64,000 bases of DNA from Streptomyces formicae (GCF_002556545.1 NZ_CP022685.1:8906001-8970000), one strand, 5' to 3'; counted from the first letter of the stretch, positions 33,030-43,115 are shown. Notes: generated by a model not told the origin, from the letters alone. Translations and numbers: made by a program.

Positions 33030-33266
33030 ATGCAGCACCGTGTGGCACACCCCGTGGCCACCGGCGCCGCCGTGCTGCTGGTCGGGTTCTCCTGGGCGAT
33101 GGAGTCCTTCCTGGGCAAGGTCACCATCAACCGCGGCTACAGCACCTTCGACTTCCCGCTCGTACTCAACCTGGGGAGCGTGGCGGTGTGTCTGATGGCC
33201 TGCGCCAAACTGACGGCAACGGGGCCAGGCTGGAAGCTGACGGGCCGTCAGGAAAGTCGGCATTAG
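33030..33266 (+). CDS. Small membrane protein, unknown
   Basis: A 78-residue product with two hydrophobic segments (VATGAAVLLVGFSWAMES and FPLVLNLGSVAVCLMACA) and a basic C-terminus. No family is recognised. The start is uncertain. The ATG at 33030 has no ribosome site, while a TTG at 33003 has AGGG at 9 nt and would add nine residues. It sits next to the STAS remnant. Confidence 0.4.
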   Translation: MQHRVAHPVATGAAVLLVGFSWAMESFLGKVTINRGYSTFDFPLVLNLGSVAVCLMACAKLTATGPGWKLTGRQESRH

Positions 33267-33440
33267 GTCAGCATGAGTCCTGCCAGAGCCGACCGCACCC
33301 GCCCGCAGGCTGGAATCGTGCCCCAGGGAGTAGGGCGCGTCCGGCGGGCAAGCGGGGTGGTCTCCGTGGAGGGGGAGATGAGTGCTTCGGTACTTCCTTT
33401 CGCCCGCCACCCCGTGCCGCCGCCCCGCCATAACCCCAGC

Positions 33441-34406
33441 TCAGCGCACGCGCCCCCGCGGCTTCAACGGCGTGGAAGGGAGGGAAGGCGCCGCCAGCGG
33501 GCCCCCGTCGTACCCCTTCACCTCGCCGAACCGCGTGCCCGTCATCCAGTCCTCCCGCGCCTGCTCGATCTCCGCCTGCGTACGGCCGACGAAGTTCCAC
33601 CACATGATCAGTTCCTCGTCGAACGGTTCTCCACCGAGCAGCATGATCCCGGCGTCGGATGCCGCGCGCAGGGGGAGTTCGGTGCGGCCGCAGCCGAGGT
33701 AGAGCATGGAGCCGGGGAGGACGGGGACGCCGTCTACGTGTACTTCGCCGGACATGGCGAGTACGCCGTACTCGAAGTCGGGGTCCAGCGGGAGGCGTGT
33801 GTCGGAGTCGGCGGTGAGGGTGATGTCGGCGCCGACGAGCGGTGTGTAGGTGGTGCCGGGGGACTCCGTGCCGTCCAATGTGCCGAGGAGCACGGTCGCG
33901 TCGAGGCCCGCGGCGGTGACCTTCGGGAGTTCGGCGTGGTGCTCGAACTTCGGGTCGGTGTGCCGGTGGGGGTCCGGCAGGGCCACCCACAGTTGCGCGC
34001 CGTGCAGCAGGCGGGCGTGCGACGCGGGGCTCTCCTCCGAGTGCGAGATCGCCCGGCCCGACGTCATCAGGCCCAGTTCGCGGGGGCGGATGGTTTGCAG
34101 GGAGCCCGTGGAGTCGCGGTGCAGCACCTCTCCCTCGTGCAGCCAGCTGACGGTCTGCAGGCCCATGTGCGGATGCGGCGGCACCTGCATGCCGGGCTCG
34201 TCGGCGATGTCGTCGGGGCCGTAGTGGTCGACGAAGGCCCACGCGCCGATCATGCGGCGGCCCAGGTTCGGGAGGAGTCGGCGTACTTCGGTGGATTCGC
34301 CGAGCCGGACCCGGCGGGGGCTGAGGAGTTCGCGCACGGGCTCGGCGACGACGAACCCGCGTCCGCCGCACAGCGAGGGGACTGCCTGACGGTCAAGGTT
34401 GCTCAT
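33441..34406 (-). CDS. Pirin family protein
   Basis: A 321-residue bicupin. The N-terminal cupin has the pirin metal site HPHMGLQT, then EGEVLHRDSTG and SHSEESP, and the C-terminal pirin domain follows (LPKVTAAGLDATVLLG to ELIMWWNFVGRT). Pirins can act as quercetin 2,3-dioxygenases or as metal-dependent regulators, and the role here is unknown. The ATG at 34406 was preferred over an in-frame TTG nine bases upstream. Confidence 0.92.
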   Translation of the reverse strand: MSNLDRQAVPSLCGGRGFVVAEPVRELLSPRRVRLGESTEVRRLLPNLGRRMIGAWAFVDHYGPDDIADEPGMQVPPHPHMGLQTVSWLHEGEVLHRDSTGSLQTIRPRELGLMTSGRAISHSEESPASHARLLHGAQLWVALPDPHRHTDPKFEHHAELPKVTAAGLDATVLLGTLDGTESPGTTYTPLVGADITLTADSDTRLPLDPDFEYGVLAMSGEVHVDGVPVLPGSMLYLGCGRTELPLRAASDAGIMLLGGEPFDEELIMWWNFVGRTQAEIEQAREDWMTGTRFGEVKGYDGGPLAAPSLPSTPLKPRGRVR

Positions 34407-34494
34407 GCCGCTCAACCTAGCCTGCGATCAGCCCGGCGCGGCAGACGCATACCGGCGTCCGGGTGCCGACTCCTCAAGTCGGTGACGACGTCGA

Positions 34495-35472
34495 TCAGCG
34501 GCGCGCCGACCGCTCGTTGTTGAGCGCGTCGACCGCGCCGAGCGCATCGCCGATCGTCGCGAAGTCGACGGCGACGAAGTTCACCGGGCGCCCGCGTTCC
34601 GCCTCGCAGCGGTGGGCCCGGTCGAGGATGAACCGGCGGGCGTTGACCACGGCGGCATCGAGGCGGCTGCCGCCCGCGTCGGTGATGAAGTGGTTGAGCA
34701 GGAAGAGCCGCTTGTCGGCGCCGCCGCGGTGCGGCACGCACGACATCTCCGCGGGCTTCTTGAACGCGAACGGCGTCTCCATGCCGTACCGGTAGAAGTT
34801 GCGGTACCAGGGCGCAGGGCCGTCCGCCTGCTCCGCGAAGACCACCAGACGCCGGTCGGAGCGCACCAGTTGGCCGAGGGTCGGCCACGGCTCGGCGGGG
34901 TCGGGGTCCGGGGTGAAGAGCAGGCGGTCGAGGCCCGCCTCGTGGAAGGCGTCCCGGGTCCGCTCCCCGGTGACCGCGTCCTGGACGATCAGGGTGACGA
35001 CGTCGCCGGGATGCTCGTCGAGCCAGTCGCCGATCTGCCGCAACGTGTCCACCAGGCCGATCGCGCCCGCCCTGCACACGGCGTGGCACAGCCACAGGCC
35101 GGGGCGCGGCGGGTTGGCCCTGGCGACCAGATCCGTGATCTGCTCCTTCATCCCCGGGGAGATGTCGGACTCCTGGAGGCGTTCGGTGATCTCGTCGGGC
35201 GTCTCCCAGGTATAGGTGTCGATCAGCAGGGCCCGGGCCCCGGCGTTGAGCTGGGCGACGATGTCGGGGTCGTGGAGCGGCCCGATGAACCGGTCCTGCG
35301 TGGTCGACATCGAGTTGTGGGTGGCCAGATAGGCGACCTCGTCGTACCGCTTCTCGCACAGCGCCGCCGAGCCCAGGCACAGGTCCTTCGCCTCCTTGCC
35401 CGCCACGGCGGGGGCGAGCACGGAACCGGCGAGCGCCACGACCACCGCGAGCCCGCCCGCGGCGGCCGCCAC
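34495..35472 (-). CDS. Secreted PI-PLC X-domain protein
   Basis: A 325-residue exported protein. The signal peptide (AAAAGGLAVVVALAGSVLAP) precedes a phosphatidylinositol-specific phospholipase C-like TIM barrel. The first catalytic His is in LATHNSMST and the second in LWLCHAVC, with acidic residues in LLIDTYTWETPDE. Extracellular enzymes of this fold cleave phosphoinositides or related lipids, but several actinobacterial members have no known substrate. The GTG start lies 21 nt after the stop of the upstream membrane protein gene, so the two are co-transcribed. Confidence 0.85.
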   Translation of the reverse strand: MAAAAGGLAVVVALAGSVLAPAVAGKEAKDLCLGSAALCEKRYDEVAYLATHNSMSTTQDRFIGPLHDPDIVAQLNAGARALLIDTYTWETPDEITERLQESDISPGMKEQITDLVARANPPRPGLWLCHAVCRAGAIGLVDTLRQIGDWLDEHPGDVVTLIVQDAVTGERTRDAFHEAGLDRLLFTPDPDPAEPWPTLGQLVRSDRRLVVFAEQADGPAPWYRNFYRYGMETPFAFKKPAEMSCVPHRGGADKRLFLLNHFITDAGGSRLDAAVVNARRFILDRAHRCEAERGRPVNFVAVDFATIGDALGAVDALNNERSARR

Positions 35473-35493
35473 CCCGGTGCGCCGCCGGGCCGA

Positions 35494-36753
35494 CTAGCCT
35501 TCCGTGCGCCGTGCCGCGAAACGGTCGTACAGCAGCGTGCCGCCCACCAGGAGCAGACCCGCGAGGAACGGCACGGCGGCGGTGACGAGCCCGACCGTGC
35601 CGAGGCTGTCGGCCGCCGCGTGCTGGAGGTCGTCGACGAGACGGTTCAGGGAGGGCGGCCAGCCCGGTGCGGGCTCGGCCATGAGGTCGTCCGCCGCGCT
35701 CCGCGCGAGAAGGCAGACGGCAGCGGTCAGCGCGCCGCCCACCGCGAGCGCGTAGCCGACCGTACGCAGCCGTGCCGTCCTGGTGCCGGGTCCTGTGAAC
35801 GCCAGCAGGGCGGTCGCGGCGAGACCGAGCAGCAGCGCGACGGGCTGCACCACGCCGAGCACGAGGCGGGTGAAGGACCTGGCGGTCCTGACCGTGCCCA
35901 GGTCGACGCCCGCCGCCTCCAGATCGGGCACGATCTTCCAGTGCCCGCCGTCGGTGATCGCGGCCAGATCGGCGCTGCTCCGCCCGGACTGTTCGCCGAG
36001 CAGATGGGGACCGACCGCGGCCAGCGCGCTCGCCACGTCGCCGGTGGCGAGCGCCGCCTCCACCTGTGGGCGCAGCGAATGGCGCGCCGACTCGGGCAGG
36101 GCGCCGACCAGGGTGTCGGCCGCGGACTTCGCCGAGCTCTCGTCGAGGTGCAGCTCGGGCAGCGCGTCGGGGCGGCGGCCCGCCGCGATGTCCTCCAGGG
36201 CCCCGGAGAGGCCCTGCACGAACGCGGGGAAGTCGGGCGCGGGCTTGCCCTGGACCGAGGCGACCAGATCGCCGAGGTAGATCTCGGCGAAGCTGCCGAT
36301 GTTGGTCAGGACCGGCGTGACGTCGACGGTGAGCGCGAGCACCGCGTCCTCGCCGCGCAGGTAGGCGAGGACATGGCCGATCTGCTCGTCGACCAGCGTG
36401 CGCAGGGTCGCGGGCGGCAGTACGTTCTTCAGGTTCGAGGTCACCTGCGCGGGCGGCACCGGGATCCTGCCGAGCAGGTCGCGCAGGGCCCGCGCGGACG
36501 CGGGGTCGACGAGGACCTCGTCGTACAGCCGCTCGTAGGCGCCCTGTTCGTCGAGGACGTCCTGGTAGAACGCCCGGCTCAGCAGCGTGCTGCGGGCGGC
36601 GCCCGCGAGGGCGAGGACCAGCACGCTCAGCACCGCGACGACGCAGGCGACGGCCCGCGTCCAGCGCGGCAGACGACCGCCGCCGGTCCGTTCGCCGCCG
36701 GTCCGTTGGGGGGAACCCTCGCGCGCATCGGCCACACCGCGATCATCTGCCAT
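35494..36753 (-). CDS. Membrane protein with large external region, unknown
   Basis: A 419-residue protein that I do not recognise. One N-terminal membrane helix (ACVVAVLSVLVLALAGAA) is followed by about 210 residues without hydrophobic segments (probably extracellular, with LLSRAFYQDVLDEQGAYERL near the start). Three C-terminal helices follow (VVQPVALLLGLAATALLAF, YALAVGGALTAAVCLLA, VPFLAGLLLVGGTLLYD). The ATG at 36753 begins MADDRGVADA. It is the first gene of an operon with the PI-PLC-like protein and may work with it at the membrane surface. Confidence 0.75.
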   Translation of the reverse strand: MADDRGVADAREGSPQRTGGERTGGGRLPRWTRAVACVVAVLSVLVLALAGAARSTLLSRAFYQDVLDEQGAYERLYDEVLVDPASARALRDLLGRIPVPPAQVTSNLKNVLPPATLRTLVDEQIGHVLAYLRGEDAVLALTVDVTPVLTNIGSFAEIYLGDLVASVQGKPAPDFPAFVQGLSGALEDIAAGRRPDALPELHLDESSAKSAADTLVGALPESARHSLRPQVEAALATGDVASALAAVGPHLLGEQSGRSSADLAAITDGGHWKIVPDLEAAGVDLGTVRTARSFTRLVLGVVQPVALLLGLAATALLAFTGPGTRTARLRTVGYALAVGGALTAAVCLLARSAADDLMAEPAPGWPPSLNRLVDDLQHAAADSLGTVGLVTAAVPFLAGLLLVGGTLLYDRFAARRTEG

Positions 36754-36964
36754 CCGGCCTCGCCGGGTGGGACCCGGGGGGCCATTGGGGTCACTGATGC
36801 GTACGGATCTCCCCGTGGCCCCGCGTGCGAAAGCCCACACGCGGCGCGGTTGTACGGGTGTCGGGTCCTGTGACTAGGGTGCCGGGGATGTCTCACGCCA
36901 ATGGAGTTCCCGCAAACAAGGTAAGACGCGCGATCGAGGCTGTGGGTTGCCTGTGGGGGGTGCC

Positions 36965-38176
36965 GTGACCGATACGGCACCCACGCGGGGCCGCCACCGG
37001 GCCCCGCTGCCCCCGGCCCGCCCCGCGCCGCCGCCCGCGAGCCGCCCCTCGGCAGCCGCGTCGCACGCGGTCCGCACTCCGCGAGCCGCCTCGCACGGGG
37101 CGCGCGCCCCCAACGCCGGGAAGCCACGGGACTCGTTCTTCGACAACGCGAAGTACCTGGCGATCGTCCTGGTGGCGATGGGCCACGCCTGGGAGCCGCT
37201 GCGCGGGGACAGCCGCACGGCGGCCGCGCTCTACATGACCGTGTACGCGTTCCACATGCCCGCGTTCATCGTCATCTCCGGCTACTTCTCGCGGAGTTTC
37301 GACGCGAGCCCCGGCCGCCTCAAGCGCCTGGTGACGGGCATCGCCGTCCCGTACGTCCTCTTCGAAGTCGCGTACACCCTCTTCAAACGGACCGCGGGCG
37401 ACGACCCCACCTATCCGATCAGCCTCCTCGATCCCTGGTACCTGACCTGGTTCCTGATCGCGCTGTTCGTCTGGCGCCTGACGACACCCCTGTGGAAGAT
37501 CGTCCGCTGGCCCCTGCCGCTCGCCCTCGCCATCGCCGCGCTCGCCTCGGCCTCCCCGGACATCGGCGACGACCTCGATCTGCAACGCGTGCTGCAGTTC
37601 CTGCCGTTCTTCGTGCTCGGCCTGGTCCTGAAGCCGGAGCACTTCCGGATGGTGCGGCGCAAGGAGGCCAGGATCGTGGCCCTGCCCGTCTGCGCCGCCG
37701 CGCTCGCCTTCGCGTACTGGGCCGCGCCGCACATGAGCGCCGCCTGGTTCTACCGCAGGGACAGCGCTCAGGAACTGGGCGCTCCCGGGTGGAGCGGCGC
37801 GGTCATGACGCTCGCGATGTTCGGCTGTTCCGTCGTTCTCGTGGCCTGTTTCTTCGCCTGGGTGCCGGGCCGGAAGCTGTGGTTCACCGCGCTCGGCGCG
37901 GGCACCCTCTACGGCTACCTGCTGCACGGCTTCCTCGCTAAGGGCTCGCGCTTCGGCGACTGGTACGAGGCGGACTGGCTCCACACGCCGCTCGGCCAGA
38001 TCACGGTGACCCTGCTCGCGGGAGCGGTGATCACGGCCTTGTGCACACCGCCGGTACAGCGGATGTTCCGTTTCGCGATGGAGCCGGAGATGGAGTGGGC
38101 CTTCAAGCAGCCAGCGGGCGAACCGGTGGCGGGCGAACCGGTGGCGGGCAGACCCACTGCCGGGTCGGCGCGCTAG
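36965..38176 (+). CDS. Membrane acyltransferase family protein
   Basis: A 403-residue acyltransferase-3-like protein. A Pro/Ala-rich cytosolic leader precedes the family opening FFDNAKYLAIVLVAMGHAW (His in the usual position), followed by about ten hydrophobic segments with YAFHMPAFIVISGYF and DPWYLTWFLIALFVW. Such proteins transfer acyl groups to cell-surface sugars. The C-terminal tail carries the repeat GEPVAGEPVAGRPTAG. The GTG at 36965 was chosen. The stop overlaps the convergent transporter gene by 4 bp. Confidence 0.88.
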   Translation: MTDTAPTRGRHRAPLPPARPAPPPASRPSAAASHAVRTPRAASHGARAPNAGKPRDSFFDNAKYLAIVLVAMGHAWEPLRGDSRTAAALYMTVYAFHMPAFIVISGYFSRSFDASPGRLKRLVTGIAVPYVLFEVAYTLFKRTAGDDPTYPISLLDPWYLTWFLIALFVWRLTTPLWKIVRWPLPLALAIAALASASPDIGDDLDLQRVLQFLPFFVLGLVLKPEHFRMVRRKEARIVALPVCAAALAFAYWAAPHMSAAWFYRRDSAQELGAPGWSGAVMTLAMFGCSVVLVACFFAWVPGRKLWFTALGAGTLYGYLLHGFLAKGSRFGDWYEADWLHTPLGQITVTLLAGAVITALCTPPVQRMFRFAMEPEMEWAFKQPAGEPVAGEPVAGRPTAGSAR

Positions 38177-39174
38177 CGCTCCACCCGCTCCTCGCGCTCC
38201 GCCGCCGCGGGCCGGGCCGTGTCGCTCGACGCCACGACCCGGCCCGCGCGCGGTCCCGAGAGCGCCGCGACGGCCACCGCGGCGAGCGCGAGCGCGACGC
38301 CCGCGACGGTGGCCGCCGTGACCCGGGTGTCGCCGTGCGGCAGCAGCAGATCGAGGGCGAGCGAACCCACCAGCTGGCCGGTGATCGTGCACAGGCCGAG
38401 CACCAGGACGCCGAGCTTCTGCACCGCGGCGACCGCGATGGTGATGAACGAGATGCCGACCGCACCGCCGAGGTAGACGTACGGCTCGGTGGGCAGCCGG
38501 TCGGGGAGGCCCTTCGCCGCCGCGTGCACCAGGAAGATCACGCTCAGCGCGCCGGTACCGGCGACGAAGTTGAAGAACGTGCCCGCGTACGCGGATCCCG
38601 CGGCGTTCTTCACATGTCCGTTGACCGCCTGCTGCCAGCTCACGCAGACGCCCGCCACCAGCGGGAGCAGCAGCATCGCGTACGGGAAGCCGCCGCCCAG
38701 CTTGTCCGCCATCGACAGGCCGACGGCCACGAGGACCAGCAGCGCGCCGACGACCCGGCGCCGCGACGGCCGCTGGGGTCCCGCGGGCCCGAGCCCCATG
38801 CGGTCGAAGAGCAGCCCGCCGCTGACCTGGCCCGCGACGATCGCGACGGTGAACAGCGCGACGCCGAGCGCCCCGACGGTCAGCCCTTGCGCGAGCAGGA
38901 AGGCCGCGCCCCCGAAGCCGCCGAGCACCTGCCACCACTTGAGCCGTCCGCCGCGTACGTCCGCGAGCACCAGACCGACGCCACGGCGCGGCCCGCGCAG
39001 CGCAAGGAGCCCGATGGACAGGAGCACGAACCCCGAGCCGAACGAGATCACGGCGGCCGCGAACCCGTCCCCGCCGAGCCCCGCGGCCAGCTCGCCGGTG
39101 ATGCGGGCCTGGAGGGATATCAAGGTGCCGGAGAAGACGGCGAGGAGCAGCCAGGGGGCTGCGGCGGCAGGCAT
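38173..39174 (-). CDS. DMT family transporter (YdcZ/DUF606 type, fused repeat)
   Basis: A 333-residue membrane protein with ten hydrophobic segments in two halves. The first half opens LLLAVFSGTLISLQARITGE, the second LLPLVAGVCVSWQQAVNGHV, and each matches the roughly 150-residue YdcZ/DUF606 unit. Single-unit members work in pairs, and this is a fused version. The substrate is unknown. It overlaps the convergent acyltransferase gene at its 3' end. Confidence 0.88.
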   Translation of the reverse strand: MPAAAAPWLLLAVFSGTLISLQARITGELAAGLGGDGFAAAVISFGSGFVLLSIGLLALRGPRRGVGLVLADVRGGRLKWWQVLGGFGGAAFLLAQGLTVGALGVALFTVAIVAGQVSGGLLFDRMGLGPAGPQRPSRRRVVGALLVLVAVGLSMADKLGGGFPYAMLLLPLVAGVCVSWQQAVNGHVKNAAGSAYAGTFFNFVAGTGALSVIFLVHAAAKGLPDRLPTEPYVYLGGAVGISFITIAVAAVQKLGVLVLGLCTITGQLVGSLALDLLLPHGDTRVTAATVAGVALALAAVAVAALSGPRAGRVVASSDTARPAAAEREERVER

Positions 39175-39424
39175 GTGCGGAGGACCTCGGTGCGTGTCGG
39201 TGGCGGGTGGGTGCCGATGGCGGATTGTGCGCCGGTGTGCGGTCGGCGATCGGCGGGTGGCGCCGGGCCCCCACCTCCACCTTTCTAACCGATCGGGGCC
39301 GCGCCGTCCTCCACCGTTCCGCGATGCGGATGTCGCATTCTCACTCTTGGGGAAAGTCTGGAGAACATGGAGAATTCGTGACCGTCATGGCACGTCACTC
39401 ATGTCACTCCCGTGAGGAGAAGCC

Positions 39425-39961
39425 TTGCGCCCGATCACATTGGGTCTGTCCCTCGGTGCCGCCGCGCTGCTGCTGGCCGCCGGAGCGGTGGCCCCCGCCG
39501 CGGCAGCGCCGGACGCCCCCGCCAACAACGGAAAGGCGATGACCTGGACGCTGCTCGCCGACGGCCCCGCCGGCACGGTCCGGGTGGGCGGTGGCCCCTT
39601 GAGCGACGCGTACACCGGGGACACGGCCACCACGGCGGTACTTCCCGTGCTGTGCCTGAAGGTCGACAACAGTCCGGTGCCCGCGGGCATCACCCCTGAT
39701 TTCTACGCCGGTTGGGCACGTGGCACCGTCGCGGCCAGCAACCCGATCCGGGGCAACCGCCTGACCAGCCGCGCCGTCGCCGACGGCGTCTGCGCCAACA
39801 CCTTCGGCGCGGGCTGGCGGATGGCCGAGTTCCACGACGGGCGCTACGGCCCGAACCTGGAGAGCTCGGGCGGCTGGAGCTACTGGGCGAAGGGCGACGT
39901 GCCGCTCGGCACCCGCTTCTGGACGGCGATCAACGACCAGCCCGCCAACCCCTGGAACTGA
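39425..39961 (+). CDS. Secreted protein of unknown function
   Basis: A 178-residue exported protein. The TTG start has GAGGAGA 4 nt upstream and opens a signal peptide (RPITLGLSLGAAALLLAAG, cleavage near AAA). The mature part has two Cys (VLCLKVD, GVCANTF), which could form a disulfide, and a C-terminal block NTFGAGWRMAEFHDG then GWSYWAKGDV that resembles fibrinogen- or sulfatase-modifying-type lectin folds only vaguely. I cannot assign a function. A strong terminator follows. Confidence 0.8.
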   Translation: MRPITLGLSLGAAALLLAAGAVAPAAAAPDAPANNGKAMTWTLLADGPAGTVRVGGGPLSDAYTGDTATTAVLPVLCLKVDNSPVPAGITPDFYAGWARGTVAASNPIRGNRLTSRAVADGVCANTFGAGWRMAEFHDGRYGPNLESSGGWSYWAKGDVPLGTRFWTAINDQPANPWN

Positions 39962-39979
39962 TCGACCCCCTCCGGGAAA

Positions 39980-40014
39980 GCTCCGGCCCGCCGCCCCCAG
40001 TAGCGGGCCGGAGC
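39980..40014 (+). terminator. Perfect 12-bp hairpin after the secreted protein gene
   Basis: GCTCCGGCCCGC, 11-nt loop, GCGGGCCGGAGC, starting 19 nt after the stop at 39961. It isolates the NACHT gene at 40070 from upstream transcription. Confidence 0.75.
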
Positions 40015-40069
40015 ACCGGAAACGGTCGAACGCCCGGAGTCCGATGGGCAGCTGTCCTACGCTCGGTCC

Positions 40070-43000
40070 ATGGAACTGGCTGGCATCGGCCTTCGGCTCG
40101 CTTCGAGCGCCGTGGCGCCGCTGGTGCGGAAGCTGTTTCGGCAGGACGATCCCGGCGCGGGTCTCGTCGACAAACCTGTCCGCCTGTCCGCGCTCGTCTC
40201 GTTCAAGGGCGAACACCGCACCTTGACGGAACAGGACCTGCGCAAGCTGGCCCGGGAGCTGGTGCGCGCGGCGGTCCGGTCGGCCGGTCCGCACGACGCC
40301 CTGCCGGTGGAGCAACATGAGGCCGTCGCGCAGGAGTTGGCGCGCAGCCTGCACGGGCTCGGCGACCTGGACATGGACGACGCGCAAGCGGTTCGCCTCG
40401 GGCACGTGCGTCTCGCCGATGCGCTGCCGCCCTGCGACGAGGGTCTTTCGGTGGACGCCCAGTTGCTCCATGAGCGCCTTGTGCGGCTCGCGTGCCTGCA
40501 CATCGTGGAGTTCTTCACCAAGCGCTCCACCTTTGTCGCCCGCACCCTGCTCGAACAGACGCGGCAGATCGACCGGATCGTGACCGCGCTCGACCTCCTG
40601 GTGGAGCGCGTGCCCGCGCAGTCCGCCGAGGACGCGGGCTTCGAGGAGCGGTATCGGCGGTACCTCGTCCGCCGCCACGGGCAACTCACCATTCACGGCA
40701 TCGACGACGCAGGGGAGTGGCCGCTCGCCGACGCCTACCTGAGCCTGGAGATCGCTGAGGGTGAGGAGCGTCGTACGCGGAACGGGGAGCGGCCGCTGCC
40801 GTCCCCGCCGCAGCGGGCCGAGCGGGCGCTGGCCGAGCGTAAGCGGGTCCTGCTGCGCGGCGGCACGGGAGCGGGCAAGACGACGCTGGTGCAGTGGCTG
40901 GCCGTCGCCGCGGAGCAGGGCATCAGCGAGGAGTCGCCCTATCTGATCGGGCTGGTGCCCTTCGTGCTGAGGGTGCGTCATCTGCTGGGCAGGGAAGGGA
41001 GGTTGCCCGGGCCCGAGCGATTCCTGGAGCTCGCGGACTGCCCGTACGCGCCGCCCTCGGGCTGGGCCGAGCGCGTCCTCGAAGCGGGCAGGGGGCTGCT
41101 CCTGATCGACGACGTGGATGAGGTGCCGCAGGAGAACCGGGAGCAAGTGCGGCGCTGGATACGCCAGTTGCTGGCCGCCTTCCCCGGCAACCGCTGGCTG
41201 GTCACCACGCGCCCATCGGCCGTCCCCCTGGACTGGCTCGCGGCCCAGGACTTCGCCGAGTTCCGGCTCGCACCGATGCGTTCCGACGACATCGAGCACT
41301 TCATCCGGCGCTGGCATCAGGCGGCCGCCCCACGGTACAGCCGTGCGAGCGAGAGCGAGGCGCTCCTTTCGGCGGTTCGCAGGCAGCGGGACCTGGGCAC
41401 ACTCGCCACGAACCCCCTCCTGTGCGCTCTGCTGTGTGCCCTGCACCATCAACGGCACGGTTTCCTTCCGGCCGGTCGTACGACGCTGTACCTCGCGGCG
41501 CTGGAGATGATGCTGGTACGCCGGGACCGGGAGCGCGGAATCCAACGAAACTCCTCGCCCCGCAGGTTGGACGCCGACGTGCAGTTCACCCTGCTCGGCA
41601 GGATCGCCTACTGGATGATCCGCAACGACTGCCGGGAGATCGAGCGGGCCGACGCCGTCAAGCTGATCGGACAGTCGCTCGCGGGCGTTCCTGTGGGCGG
41701 GCCCGTGGGGGCGACCACGGAGCAGGACGCGGCGCGGGTCTACCGCCAACTCCTCGAAGGGAGCGGGTTGTTGCGCGAGCAGAGGGACGGCATGGTCGAC
41801 TTCGCGCACCCGACCTTCCAGGACTACCTCGGTGCGCGTGCAGCTCTGGAGGTCCGCGACCTTCCCCTGTTGGTGTCCAACGCACACAAGGAGCGGTGGA
41901 ACGACGTCGTCGCGATGGCCGTCGCCCAGGGCCGGAGCGGAGATCGGGAGCGCCTTCTGCTCGACCTGGTGTCCCGAGGGGACGAGAGCGCCGAACACCG
42001 GGTGCGGCTGCACCTGTTGGCGCTGTCCTGTCTGGCAGAAGCCCATCGGGTGGAGCCGCGGGTCCTCTACTTGATCGAGCAGCGTGCCGCCGCGCTGCTC
42101 CCGCCGCGGACGTGGGAAGAGGCCGCCACGCTCGCAGCCGTCGGGCAGACGGTGCTCTCGGTGCTCCCCGCGCCCGGAGGGCTGACGGAGGAGCAGGCAC
42201 TGGCCTGTGTGGAGACCGCTGTCCGGATCGGTGGCACTGCCGGGTGCGACTGGCTGTTGTGGGCGCTCGGGGTGGGCTTCGACGATCGGGTGACAGAGGC
42301 CGTGCAGCGAGCTTTGGGCGATGCCTGGGGGCACTTCGACGCCGACGCGTACGCGCTGGCGGTCCTCCCGCAGCTCCCGCCCGACATCCCCGTCACCGTC
42401 ACGTCATCCGAGCAGATCCCCCACCTGGCTCGTCGGCACCACCTGAGGGTCGGCCACGAAGTGCCTCTGGAGGACGTGGTGGCACAGGTCGACAGGGAAC
42501 GGCTGCGGAGCCTGGACGTCGCGGTCCTCGAGGACCCGGCGGTGCTGCGGAGGCTGCATGCCCTGGAGCGTCTGAGCATCGGGCGTCCGTCCAAGGCGGT
42601 GCTGCGGTCCCTGGGGGTGCTCACGTCCCTGAACGAGTGCGACCTGACACTTGCGGACCCCGAGCGGGAACTGCCGGTGATTCCCTCCGGGACCCCGATC
42701 ACCGCGCTCACGCTGGCCCCGGGTGCCCATGGGCTCGCCGAACTCGCCCGTTTCCCCCGGCTGGAGACCATGGTGCTCCAAGGGATCGACACGGCCCTGA
42801 CCCCCGATGACTGGCAGCACCTCCGGACGGCTCCCCAACTGCGACACCTCGTACTGCCTGCGGCCGCCGTGCCCCACCTGCGTACTCATGCCGTGACCTG
42901 CCCGGACATCACCGCCGTGACACTGACCGGCCACACGGACTCGGCTGTCATCGGACTCGTCGCCGCCGCGTTCCCCGGCCTGCGCACGCTCCGGATGCCG

Positions 43001-43072
43001 GGGCCCTGCGGCCCCGAGGACGCGGACCTGCCCGGGGTCGCGGTGAGCGTCGCGCCCCGTCCCCGGTACTGA
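40070..43072 (+). CDS. NACHT-domain NTPase, NLR-like (STAND), possible antiphage sensor
   Basis: A 1000-residue STAND NTPase. The N-terminal ~250 residues are helical ([20 protein letters not shown] onward), like the NNH modules of bacterial NACHT proteins. The NACHT core has its P-loop [10 protein letters not shown] at 263-272, Walker [12 protein letters not shown] at 343-353, WLVTTRPSA (sensor) and [12 protein letters not shown]. The C-terminus (~780-1000) shows irregular leucine-rich periodicity ([31 protein letters not shown]). Related bacterial NLR-like proteins guard against phage. It is a single gene between two strong terminators, with no effector partner. Confidence 0.88.
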   Translation: MELAGIGLRLASSAVAPLVRKLFRQDDPGAGLVDKPVRLSALVSFKGEHRTLTEQDLRKLARELVRAAVRSAGPHDALPVEQHEAVAQELARSLHGLGDLDMDDAQAVRLGHVRLADALPPCDEGLSVDAQLLHERLVRLACLHIVEFFTKRSTFVARTLLEQTRQIDRIVTALDLLVERVPAQSAEDAGFEERYRRYLVRRHGQLTIHGIDDAGEWPLADAYLSLEIAEGEERRTRNGERPLPSPPQRAERALAERKRVLLRGGTGAGKTTLVQWLAVAAEQGISEESPYLIGLVPFVLRVRHLLGREGRLPGPERFLELADCPYAPPSGWAERVLEAGRGLLLIDDVDEVPQENREQVRRWIRQLLAAFPGNRWLVTTRPSAVPLDWLAAQDFAEFRLAPMRSDDIEHFIRRWHQAAAPRYSRASESEALLSAVRRQRDLGTLATNPLLCALLCALHHQRHGFLPAGRTTLYLAALEMMLVRRDRERGIQRNSSPRRLDADVQFTLLGRIAYWMIRNDCREIERADAVKLIGQSLAGVPVGGPVGATTEQDAARVYRQLLEGSGLLREQRDGMVDFAHPTFQDYLGARAALEVRDLPLLVSNAHKERWNDVVAMAVAQGRSGDRERLLLDLVSRGDESAEHRVRLHLLALSCLAEAHRVEPRVLYLIEQRAAALLPPRTWEEAATLAAVGQTVLSVLPAPGGLTEEQALACVETAVRIGGTAGCDWLLWALGVGFDDRVTEAVQRALGDAWGHFDADAYALAVLPQLPPDIPVTVTSSEQIPHLARRHHLRVGHEVPLEDVVAQVDRERLRSLDVAVLEDPAVLRRLHALERLSIGRPSKAVLRSLGVLTSLNECDLTLADPERELPVIPSGTPITALTLAPGAHGLAELARFPRLETMVLQGIDTALTPDDWQHLRTAPQLRHLVLPAAAVPHLRTHAVTCPDITAVTLTGHTDSAVIGLVAAAFPGLRTLRMPGPCGPEDADLPGVAVSVAPRPRY

Positions 43073-43079
43073 CCGGTGG

Positions 43080-43115
43080 AGGAGGCCGGGGCGCCCGCAG
43101 CTGCCCCGGCCTCCT
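43080..43115. terminator. Perfect 12-13-bp hairpin between NACHT and metE
   Basis: GGAGGCCGGGGC, 10-nt loop, GCCCCGGCCTCC, between the convergent stops at 43072 and 43133. It is a bidirectional terminator. Confidence 0.75.

Noticed and set aside
39404..42334. 976-codon open frame on the minus strand opposite the NACHT gene
   Set aside because: The plus frame has Walker motifs and a normal start; the minus frame shows no domain and runs through the upstream terminator and secreted-protein gene.
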